Made by a program: the position numbers and the translations under genes. The notes under the pieces were generated by a model. The model was not told the origin of the DNA and did not search any database. It saw nothing but the letters and a program-made list of their open reading frames with translations. From Clostridiales bacterium UBA4821 (GTDB lineage Bacteria > Bacillota > Clostridia > Acetivibrionales > UBA4821), in assembly GCA_002402315.1 (NCBI GenBank), contig DHFP01000148.1:14632-19653 (forward strand): 5,022 bases of DNA, given 5' to 3'. The stretch's first letter is position 1, and the number at the start of each line of letters is the position of its first letter. This document shows positions 1-5,022 of this stretch, piece after piece.

Positions 1-22
1 CACAAGAACCGTCCCCATGTCT
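1..22. repeat. Partial dispersed repeat of the GGGGACGGTTCT type (REP-like)
   Basis: On the minus strand these bases contain GGGGACGGTTCTTGTG, starting five bases beyond the fapA stop codon and running off the window. From memory, near-identical strings (GGGGACGGTTCT followed by a T-rich, TGTC-like end) recur many times in clostridial and related genomes. They often lie next to Y1-type (IS200/REP-associated tyrosine) transposase genes. Only one partial copy is visible and no transposase is in the window, so the assignment rests on recalled similarity. The local GC content is higher than in the DNA around it, which fits an inserted element. Confidence 0.45.
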
Positions 23-27
23 GTTTA

Positions 28-1824
28 TTAGCTTATTATCAACTTGCCATCTACTATTCTTGCATAAACATCTGTTTGAGGTTCAATAAACCTGTAGGTA
101 TATGCGCCAACTTTGATTATATTGTCATTATATATTTTTTTGATTTTTATTATACCTTTTTCAGGAACTGATATAGTGGTTGGAACACCCATCTCCGAGC
201 CTACCTGGTTTATCTCTACCATCTTTTCTGAATGGATCTCGCTTCCTCTTACAACGCCGCTTATTGAAATCCTGTCGTTCGCTCTGATATAGCAGTTGAA
301 ACATCCTTTGCCGCCTATTTTAATGCAGCCCTTAGCAATTATATCTGAATTTGCTGCGTAAGTGAGGATAATATTTCCTTCAATAACCCTTTCGTCCTGA
401 GCATAATAGGTGAGGCCGGTAAGGGTAGACTTAATTCTGTAAAGTTCGTCAATGTCCTTGATAGAGTTGCAATTGCCCAGGAAGACCTTTAAACATGACA
501 TTACCTCACTTGCTTTTTCTATCATACAGTCATATTGATTTGATTTTAGAGCTATTATGAAACTGTAGATGTCCTGGGGAAGCTGCCGGCATTTTGAGTT
601 GAGTATTTCTTTTACCTTAGCGGTTATTCCATCAGGGTAAACTATCGATACCGGTGTGCCTCCGCAGGAAAGTTCAATTTCGGAAATAATGGTATTAATG
701 GATTCTACGATGGGATTGATGTCTTCGCCAGGGTTCCTGATAATAATATTTTTGCTGCCTGCTTCAACTTTACTTGAGATAATGTTTCCTTTAATCGCTA
801 CATTATTTCCCGACTTTATCATTGCAAAGTGGCAGTCACCCTGAACAAAGATATCACCTTTTGCAACAACTTCCATTGCCTCTTTGACATTTTTATTTAC
901 TATTACATTTCCTTTAAACTTTACATTACCGATTTTTATATCAACATCACTATTGATTTCCAATTTTTCGTTTATGTTAATAATTACTGAATTTCCTGAA
1001 GCTTGTTTTATAGATTTACCGGACTTGATGCACCGTGCCAATTTACCTTCATCTTCTATTATAACGCCATTTCCTGCACATAGAGCTACGTCCTTGGGAG
1101 GAGCAGGATTAACTTCCTTTCCGGTAACTGTTATTCCATTTACACCAGGTTCCATAAAGTGTTTTATGGCAAGAACATCACCAACATTGGAACTCTTGTA
1201 ATCTGTAAAATTCCTAAAATCTACTCTTCCATTTTCATCCTCGTTTAGGTTAATTTCAAACTTTTCCTGATAGAAAAAGTATTCAATCCAAGCATCTTTT
1301 GCAGGAAAGGGCTGAGTTCCTCTGGCAACTACCGTAAATTTTTCTTCATATGTACTGCAGGCAGATTTTATGTTTTCATCAATAATACCGAAGTTGATAC
1401 CTTTTTCTCCGAGTAATTTGTAAACCTTGTCTTCCGGAATATATCTTATGTTTTCAATAACCTCTAAAGTCCTTATATCTATTCTATTTGAAGGTTCTGA
1501 GTCTAGTATTTCAAATTTGGTTAACTTAGCTGGTTTAGTATGTAAAATGGCCTCCATCTTATCATCGGAAATAGAAACTTCAACTAGTTCATCTTTAGTG
1601 ATTGTTTCAGGTACTATCTCTATTAAGTCATCTTCATGCGGGATCACCAAATGATTGCACTGCTCGCCATTAATAATTAAGTTTACACCGGGACACGGAT
1701 TTATTGCCGGAGGGATGCCAAGACCCTTTTCATTTTTTACGTAAACTTTCTTATTTTTGATCCACACCTGACCATGGGATTTTTCTATTTCTTTTTTTAC
1801 CCTAACTGATGAATAGCTAAGCAT
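28..1824 (-). CDS. FapA/DUF342 family protein (flagellar assembly protein A-like)
   Basis: Encodes 598 residues. Residues 1-75 form a family-variable N-terminal region with short beta strands (GQVWIKNKKVYV). Residues about 80-250 match the FapA N-terminal domain, including VARGTQPFPAKDAWIEYFF near 166-184 and the hallmark D-x-R-N-F...VGDVLA...PGVNGITVTGK at about 202-236. From about 260 to 365 come repeated short beta strands with GN/GD turns (VKFKGNVIV, VVAKGDIFVQGD, VAIKGNIIS), typical of the FapA right-handed beta-solenoid, which is related to the MinC C-domain and bactofilin type. A helical insertion (about 370-475) follows, then the solenoid resumes (IEGNIILTY, IIAKGCIKIGG, ISISGVVRGSEI). 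No signal peptide or membrane segment is visible, so it is probably cytoplasmic. In Vibrio, FapA is linked to polar flagellar assembly; the role in Clostridia is unclear. An upstream TTG at 1831-1833 directly abuts the GGAGG, so the ATG at 1822-1824, 9 nt from GGAGG, is preferred. No flagellar gene is adjacent, so I give no symbol. Confidence 0.92.
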   Translation of the reverse strand: MLSYSSVRVKKEIEKSHGQVWIKNKKVYVKNEKGLGIPPAINPCPGVNLIINGEQCNHLVIPHEDDLIEIVPETITKDELVEVSISDDKMEAILHTKPAKLTKFEILDSEPSNRIDIRTLEVIENIRYIPEDKVYKLLGEKGINFGIIDENIKSACSTYEEKFTVVARGTQPFPAKDAWIEYFFYQEKFEINLNEDENGRVDFRNFTDYKSSNVGDVLAIKHFMEPGVNGITVTGKEVNPAPPKDVALCAGNGVIIEDEGKLARCIKSGKSIKQASGNSVIININEKLEINSDVDIKIGNVKFKGNVIVNKNVKEAMEVVAKGDIFVQGDCHFAMIKSGNNVAIKGNIISSKVEAGSKNIIIRNPGEDINPIVESINTIISEIELSCGGTPVSIVYPDGITAKVKEILNSKCRQLPQDIYSFIIALKSNQYDCMIEKASEVMSCLKVFLGNCNSIKDIDELYRIKSTLTGLTYYAQDERVIEGNIILTYAANSDIIAKGCIKIGGKGCFNCYIRANDRISISGVVRGSEIHSEKMVEINQVGSEMGVPTTISVPEKGIIKIKKIYNDNIIKVGAYTYRFIEPQTDVYARIVDGKLIIS

Positions 1825-1833
1825 AATAATCAA

Positions 1834-1838
1834 CCTCC
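1834..1838 (-). promoter_or_regulatory. Ribosome binding site of the fapA-like gene
   Basis: GGAGG on the minus strand. It lies 9 nt before the ATG at 1824 and zero nt before the alternative TTG at 1833. This decides the start: the TTG cannot be initiated from this site, while the ATG spacing is normal. Confidence 0.85.
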
Positions 1839-1841
1839 ATC

Positions 1842-1851
1842 CGGTATACCG
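1842..1851. repeat. 10-bp perfect palindrome CGGTATACCG
   Basis: A perfect palindrome with no loop, just upstream of the fapA-like ribosome binding site. It is more GC-rich than the intergenic DNA around it. Being loopless, it suits a dimeric protein-binding site better than an RNA hairpin. A 10-bp palindrome can arise by chance, and no regulator is identified. Confidence 0.3.
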
Positions 1852-1880
1852 CTTGAGCTATCTTTTTCCTCTCAATATAT

Positions 1881-1887
1881 ATATCGG
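1881..1887 (-). promoter_or_regulatory. Sigma-D-like -10 element CCGATAT upstream of the fapA-like gene
   Basis: The minus strand reads TCCGATAT, seven of eight bases of the Bacillus/Clostridium sigma-D (SigD, sigma-28 family) -10 consensus GCCGATAT. It would give a leader of roughly 50 nt before the ATG. The expected TAAA -35 box is not present 14-16 nt upstream; the nearest TAAA is about 27 nt away. The promoter is therefore only half supported. Sigma-D control would fit a flagellar gene, but this is inference. Confidence 0.3.
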
Positions 1888-1890
1888 ATG

Positions 1891-1896
1891 TATAAT
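1891..1896 (+). promoter_or_regulatory. Possible sigma-A -10 box TATAAT for the metallo-hydrolase/cyclophilin operon
   Basis: A perfect TATAAT on the plus strand, preceded by ATG rather than a proper TGn extension. No TTGACA-like -35 lies 16-18 nt upstream (the bases there are about CCTCTC). If used, it would give a leader of about 160 nt before the ATG at 2064. The region is AT-rich, so a chance match is quite possible. Other weak -10-like strings lie nearer the gene (TATATT/TATTAT around 2026-2033), also without a good -35. Confidence 0.35.
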
Positions 1897-1930
1897 AGAA
1901 AAGAATAACAAATTTTTATAACACATAGGA

Positions 1931-1950
1931 AAGTTAGAAGTATCTAATTT
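1931..1950. repeat. Dyad symmetry AAGTTAGA-AGTA-TCTAATTT
   Basis: Two 8-base arms separated by 4 bases, perfect apart from one G:T position (a wobble pair in RNA). The core is TTAGA-N4-TCTAA. It lies between the divergent genes, downstream of the candidate plus-strand TATAAT. It could be an operator or a weak AU-rich hairpin in the leader of the metallo-hydrolase gene. It has no U-tract, so it is not a typical terminator. Confidence 0.3.
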
Positions 1951-2050
1951 ATACAGCAGGGAATATATTGAAGATTATGCAATGTGATTTAATTAAGAGG
2001 AAAGTATCGATTTATGGCGAATATTTATATTATATAGTCCTGATTTTTAA

Positions 2051-2056
2051 AAGGAG
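2051..2056 (+). promoter_or_regulatory. Ribosome binding site of the beta-CASP gene
   Basis: AAGGAG ends 7 nt before the ATG at 2064. This fixes the start there and rejects the 32-residue upstream extension to the TTG at 1968, since the family N-terminus MKLTFLGAAKTVTGSC begins exactly at this ATG. Confidence 0.9.
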
Positions 2057-2063
2057 TGATTTT

Positions 2064-3692
2064 ATGAAACTAACCTTCCTCGGAGCGGCAAAGACAGTAA
2101 CTGGTTCCTGTTTCCTTCTCGAAACCAAGACTAAAAAGGTTCTCATTGATTGTGGAATGTTTCAGGGGCACGCCAAGGAACATGCGTTAAATTGTGAAAA
2201 CTTCGCATTTAATCCGAGTGAAATCGACTATGTGCTTCTAACCCATGCACATATTGACCATAGTGGAAGAATACCTAAACTGTATATCGATGGTTTTAAA
2301 GGTGAAGTATTAGCCACCAAAGCTGCAACTCAACTATGTGAAGTAATGCTGCCTGACAGCGGCCATATTCAAGAGGTTGAGGTAGAGTGGCTAAACAAGA
2401 AAAGAGCCCGGGCTAATAAACATCTGGTTCAGCCTTTATATACCATGCAGGATGCGATTGACTGTATGAGGCTGTTTAGGAAGGTCAGCTATAATGAAGA
2501 AATACATCTCGACGAGAATATACATGTGACGTTTAGGGATGCGGGGCATATGTTGGGGTCATCAATTATTGAGATTTGGGTAAGAGATGGCAAGGAAGAA
2601 ACTAAGCTGGTATTTACAGGAGATTTAGGAAATATCCACATTCCTTTGCTCAGAGAGCCCAGCATAATCCTTGATGCTGACTACCTGATTATGGAGTCAA
2701 CCTATGGAGACAGGCTACATGAGGATAGTGAGAATAAGGCGGAAAAGTTCTTAAATATAGTAACTGATACCATTAACAATGGAGGGAATGTGATAATTCC
2801 ATCCTTTGCAGTAGGCCGAACCCAGGAGATTATCTATGAATTACATAAAGACAAGGAAAAGTATAAAGATAAGCTTGAAAGATTGAGAGATATTCCGGTC
2901 TATGTTGACAGTCCGCTCGCAATATCTGCAACCGAAATATTCAAAGGAAACCTGGAGTGTTTTGATGAGGAAACACGAAGATATATTGAAAGCGGAGAAA
3001 ATCCTTTAGATTTTCCAGGATTAAGGTTTACACGGTCCGCAGATGAATCTAAGGCACTAAATGAGATGAAAGAAAATATGGTTATTATATCAGCCAGCGG
3101 AATGTGTGAGGCGGGAAGAATAAAGCATCATCTGAAGCATAACCTCTGGAAGCCGGAAAATACTGTGTTATTTGTTGGTTATCAGGCTCAAGGTACTCTA
3201 GGGAGAAAAATACTCGATGGTGCCAAAAAGGTTAAAATCTTCGGCGAAGAGATTTTCGTAAATGCCCGTATTCAATCTATTGATGGGTTTTCGGGGCACG
3301 CAGATAAAGACGGGTTACTCCAATGGATAAGGAATTTTAAAAAGAGACCCAAGAAGATATTTATAGTCCATGGCGAACCTGAAACGCAGGAAGTACTCGC
3401 AAATGAGATTAATGAAACATTTGGTATAGAATGTATTATTCCTGATAGAGGGGCTTCGTTTGGATTTAGCGGCATGGTTGTAACAAAGGCCGGAGTTGCC
3501 TTGTGTGAGAACAAGCAGAAGTTTATAAGGCTTTCTGTTTTAGAACAGTTGGATGTACTAAAAGAAGAATTGGAAGAATTAACTGAAATACTCAAAATGA
3601 GCCTGAAAGAAGAGAAAGAAGACCATGAAATTTTAGATTTGAAAACCAAGTTGAAAAATCTTGAAAAAGCAATGGTAGATGTGTTAAAGTAA
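2064..3692 (+). CDS. MBL-fold metallo-hydrolase with beta-CASP and RMMBL domains (predicted RNA-processing nuclease)
   Basis: Encodes 542 residues. The metallo-beta-lactamase core begins at residue 1. Its zinc ligands are visible: THAHIDH at 60-66 (HxHxDH), His162 in DAGHMLGSS and Asp187 in FTGDLG. The beta-CASP motifs follow: motif A Glu211 in ESTYGDR, the segment IPSFAVGRTQEI (245-256), motif B in SASGMCEAGRIKHHL (343-357) and motif C His412 in FSGHAD. The RMMBL-type end IFIVHGEPETQ is at 432-442. All catalytic positions appear intact. The family (COG1236; CPSF73/Ysh1-like, e.g. Thermus TTHA0252) comprises zinc-dependent endo- or exoribonucleases acting in the cytoplasm, so an RNA substrate is inferred, not shown. 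The protein is longer than the roughly 430-residue Thermus relative, partly through a charged, leucine-rich coiled-coil-like tail (about 489-542). It is followed by a cyclophilin gene after 23 nt, probably in one operon. It resembles RNase J in mechanism but matches the COG1236 clade better. Confidence 0.93.
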   Translation: MKLTFLGAAKTVTGSCFLLETKTKKVLIDCGMFQGHAKEHALNCENFAFNPSEIDYVLLTHAHIDHSGRIPKLYIDGFKGEVLATKAATQLCEVMLPDSGHIQEVEVEWLNKKRARANKHLVQPLYTMQDAIDCMRLFRKVSYNEEIHLDENIHVTFRDAGHMLGSSIIEIWVRDGKEETKLVFTGDLGNIHIPLLREPSIILDADYLIMESTYGDRLHEDSENKAEKFLNIVTDTINNGGNVIIPSFAVGRTQEIIYELHKDKEKYKDKLERLRDIPVYVDSPLAISATEIFKGNLECFDEETRRYIESGENPLDFPGLRFTRSADESKALNEMKENMVIISASGMCEAGRIKHHLKHNLWKPENTVLFVGYQAQGTLGRKILDGAKKVKIFGEEIFVNARIQSIDGFSGHADKDGLLQWIRNFKKRPKKIFIVHGEPETQEVLANEINETFGIECIIPDRGASFGFSGMVVTKAGVALCENKQKFIRLSVLEQLDVLKEELEELTEILKMSLKEEKEDHEILDLKTKLKNLEKAMVDVLK

Positions 3693-3700
3693 TTTGAAAA

Positions 3701-3708
3701 AAAGGAGG
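3701..3708 (+). promoter_or_regulatory. Ribosome binding site that selects a TTG start for the cyclophilin gene
   Basis: AAAGGAGG lies in the 23-nt gap after the metallo-hydrolase stop. GGAGG is 7 nt from the TTG at 3716. The first in-frame ATG (codon 25, at the membrane segment) has no such site and would remove the cytoplasmic leader, so the TTG is the likely start. Confidence 0.85.
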
Positions 3709-3715
3709 GTAGATT

Positions 3716-4324
3716 TTGGGAAAAGTAGATGCTGACAAGAAGGAAAAGAAAAAAGTATCTAAGGAGGATTTCACCAAAAGAGCTAACATGATTATAGGTA
3801 TTGTTATAGGGGTTATTTGCATTGTAATAGTATTGGCTTTATTCTTTAGCAATAAGCCGGCAGGCAGCAGTCCCTGGAGTGGTTTGGAAGGGGAAAAGAC
3901 GGCCGTTGTGAGTATTAAGACTGATAAGGGAGACGTTACCTTGGCTCTTTATCCCGAGTTGATGCCGGAGACGGTAAATAACTTCCTCGGGCTTGTTGAC
4001 AAGGGTTTTTATAATGGCCTGAAGTTTCACAGGGTTGAAGACTGGGTTATACAAGGTGGCGACCCTAAAGGTGACGGAACAGGCGGCTCGGAAAAAACAA
4101 TCAAGCTGGAAACCAACCCCAAGCTAATGAATTGGAGGGGAGCAGTTGCGATGGCAAGGTCCACTGACCCCAATTCTGCCAGCTCCCAGTTTTATATCCT
4201 GAAAAATGATTCACCGCATCTGAATGGCGGCTATGCTGTCTTTGGAAGGGTTATTTCAGGAATGGAGATAATAGATAAGATTCAGAAGGATGATAAAATG
4301 ATTGAGGTTAAGAAAATGATGTAA
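3716..4324 (+). CDS. Membrane-anchored cyclophilin-type peptidyl-prolyl cis-trans isomerase
   Basis: Encodes 202 residues from a TTG start. Residues 2-22 are lysine-rich and cytoplasmic. Residues about 25-44 are a single hydrophobic membrane segment (MIIGIVIGVICIVIVLALFF). There is no lipobox before Cys35, so it looks like a signal anchor and not a lipoprotein. After a short linker, the cyclophilin domain runs from about 62 to 195 and should face outside the membrane. Visible motifs are FHRVEDWVIQGGDPKGDGTGG (104-124, with the catalytic-type Arg106 and Gln113), GAVAMAR (142-148), SSQFYI (156-161) and HLNGGYAVFGRV (168-179). The position of the human CypA cyclosporin-contact Trp121 is His, as is common in bacterial cyclophilins. 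The enzyme catalyses proline cis-trans isomerisation, probably helping secreted proteins to fold. It follows the beta-CASP gene by 23 nt and probably shares its transcript, ending at the hairpin at 4608-4643. Confidence 0.93.
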   Translation: MGKVDADKKEKKKVSKEDFTKRANMIIGIVIGVICIVIVLALFFSNKPAGSSPWSGLEGEKTAVVSIKTDKGDVTLALYPELMPETVNNFLGLVDKGFYNGLKFHRVEDWVIQGGDPKGDGTGGSEKTIKLETNPKLMNWRGAVAMARSTDPNSASSQFYILKNDSPHLNGGYAVFGRVISGMEIIDKIQKDDKMIEVKKMM

Positions 4325-4607
4325 AGAGGAGTTATGGATAAGAGAAGAGGTATATGAATTGTAGAGATTATATAGGAAGCGAAAAAGAATTTACAAAACG
4401 TTTCAAGATAATTGCTTCCAGTAATCTTCAATAGCAACGAAAAGATGAATTTGAGGGAAATGTCTTTATGGAACGAGCATAAATTCACTTTTCTTAGAGG
4501 GATTCCTTATAGGTCAATGAAGCTTACTCCCGGCAATTATTTTCAACATGTAAATTCTTTTTCACTTTTTATATAGGTACATAATTCGGTTTTTATGATA
4601 ACTAAAT
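4325..4607. other. Intergenic stretch with no convincing gene
   Basis: About 280 AT-rich bases between the cyclophilin stop and the terminator. Three very short plus-strand frames exist. A 7-codon frame (4334-4357) overlaps a 26-codon frame (4354-4434) as ATGA, but the purine-rich sites before them sit only 2-3 nt from the ATG. A 43-codon frame (4445-4576) has a protein-like composition but no clear ribosome binding site. The stretch may be the long 3' untranslated region of the operon or an eroded gene. No tRNA, riboswitch, CRISPR or insertion-sequence end is recognised here. Confidence 0.6.
4440..4492 (+). repeat. Imperfect inverted repeat AAAAG(A)TGAATTT / AAATTCACTTTT
   Basis: Twelve base pairs with one bulged A at 4445 and a 28-nt loop (4453-4480). 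The arms are AT-rich, so the hairpin would be weak. It could contribute to 3' end structure of the operon transcript, or be chance in AT-rich DNA. Confidence 0.25.
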
Positions 4608-4643
4608 AAGGAAAGCGGCTAGATAAACCGACTTTCCTTTTTT
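4608..4643 (+). terminator. Rho-independent terminator, possibly bidirectional
   Basis: The stem is AAGGAAAGCGG (4608-4618) pairing with CCG-A-CTTTCCTT (4628-4639), eleven base pairs with one bulged A at 4631 and a 9-nt loop. On the plus strand it runs into six T (4638-4643). It ends the beta-CASP/cyclophilin transcript, though it lies about 280 nt past the cyclophilin stop. On the minus strand the hairpin comes 15 nt after the stop of the converging gene and is followed by a looser T-rich run (ATTTAGTT), so it may act in both directions. Confidence 0.85.
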
Positions 4644-4654
4644 AGCTTACTTTG

Positions 4655-5008
4655 CTACCACATTACCCTTTTTCCGATTAAGTTCTTTACTAACTGTTCT
4701 ACATCTTTTGACAGAACTAATCGGTTAGGTTCGATTTGGCATCCAATGGCGTTGAGAAGATCTTCGAGTTCCTCAAATGCCATCTGAGTCAGCTGCTCTC
4801 TTGGCGCCTCGATGAGGACAGGCCCATCTTCAGATAGATAGTTTTTAATGTCGTATTGGGCGCCGTTGAACTTATCCAGGCATTCTTTAAGTTTTGGGTC
4901 AACGTAAAAAAATGTCTCTTTCGGTTGACCCCAGATTGCTTCCAAGCTCGCTAATGCTCCGGGTCTTCTCTGCAAGTCTGTCAAGGAAAACGGACTTAAT
5001 GGGTGCAT
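4655..5008 (-). CDS. Hypothetical protein, 117 residues; weakly antitoxin-like N-terminus
   Basis: I do not recognise this protein. It is soluble-looking and acidic in the middle, with no signal peptide or membrane segment. Residues 7-44 (FSLTDLQRRPGAL...QPKETFFYVDPKLKECLDKF) recall the pattern of Phd/YefM/YafN-type antitoxins: a short strand and helix with (T/S)-x-L-(K/R)-x-x-P, then a strand followed by a helix starting near (V/S)xPxxxExL. This is resemblance of pattern only. The remainder (about 60-117) is rich in Glu and Leu and probably mostly helical, ending KRVMW. An in-frame stop (TAA, 5012-5014) just upstream makes the ATG at 5006-5008 the first possible start, but the 14 bases visible upstream contain no Shine-Dalgarno site. 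In-frame TTG codons 9, 12 or 22 are alternatives. The gene converges on the cyclophilin operon, and the terminator at 4608-4643 lies 15 nt past its stop. No toxin-like partner lies downstream; the upstream neighbour is outside the window. Confidence 0.7.
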   Translation of the reverse strand: MHPLSPFSLTDLQRRPGALASLEAIWGQPKETFFYVDPKLKECLDKFNGAQYDIKNYLSEDGPVLIEAPREQLTQMAFEELEDLLNAIGCQIEPNRLVLSKDVEQLVKNLIGKRVMW

Positions 5009-5022
5009 AAATTATATCTGAC

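Noticed and set aside
656..1654. Plus-strand frames of 62-105 codons inside the FapA-like gene
   Set aside because: They are antisense to a long coding region with clear FapA motifs and have serine- and isoleucine-rich antisense-like composition.
1825..1833. Upstream TTG start adding three residues to the FapA-like protein
   Set aside because: The TTG directly abuts the GGAGG, leaving no spacing; the ATG at 1824 has a normal 9-nt spacing.
1897..2050. Riboswitch or T-box in the leader of the beta-CASP gene
   Set aside because: The leader is very AT-rich, lacks conserved aptamer or T-box motifs, and has no terminator hairpin before the gene.
1968..2063. 32-residue N-terminal extension of the beta-CASP protein
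   Set aside because: The family N-terminus begins exactly at the ATG at 2064, which has AAGGAG at 7 nt; the extension has no family-like sequence.
3272..4054. Minus-strand frames of 71-125 codons over the beta-CASP and cyclophilin genes
   Set aside because: They are antisense to two clear genes with intact motifs and have no recognisable domains.
4334..4434. Overlapping 7- and 26-codon frames joined by ATGA after the cyclophilin gene
   Set aside because: The purine-rich sites are only 2-3 nt from the start codons, the products are tiny, and no homology is recognised.
4282..4488. 68-codon minus-strand frame opposite the end of the cyclophilin gene
   Set aside because: No ribosome binding site, low-complexity hydrophobic composition typical of antisense AT-rich DNA, and overlap with the cyclophilin coding end.
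4445..4576. 43-codon plus-strand frame in the intergenic stretch
   Set aside because: No Shine-Dalgarno site at a usable distance and no recognisable family; kept only as a possibility in the gap description.

Overview
The window looks like chromosomal DNA from a low-GC Gram-positive bacterium of the class Clostridia. The evidence is the AT-rich intergenic DNA, strong GGAGG-type ribosome binding sites, use of TTG as a start codon, and the protein families present: a long FapA/DUF342 protein, a beta-CASP metallo-beta-lactamase protein and a membrane-anchored cyclophilin. The species cannot be named from the sequence alone.

Layout. Positions 1-22 hold what looks like the end of a dispersed repeat of the GGGGACGGTTCT type, cut by the window edge. 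A FapA/DUF342 gene lies on the minus strand (28-1824). A divergent intergenic region of about 240 bp (1825-2063) holds candidate promoter and operator-like elements for both directions. A plus-strand pair follows: a beta-CASP RNA-processing metallo-hydrolase (2064-3692) and, 23 nt later, a cyclophilin-type peptidyl-prolyl isomerase with one N-terminal membrane anchor (3716-4324, TTG start). Positions 4325-4607 hold no convincing gene. A Rho-independent terminator hairpin (4608-4643) ends the plus-strand transcript and may also serve the converging minus-strand gene. That last gene (4655-5008) encodes a 117-residue protein I do not recognise; its N-terminus loosely resembles Phd/YefM/YafN antitoxins.

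How the genes relate. The metallo-hydrolase and cyclophilin are probably co-transcribed, but one is expected to act on RNA in the cytoplasm and the other on proteins outside the membrane, so a shared pathway is not evident. FapA is transcribed divergently from them, and no flagellar gene is visible nearby. I see no clear new multi-gene system. The points most worth checking are the unrecognised 117-residue gene, the repeat at the left edge, and the sigma-D-like -10 element upstream of fapA.
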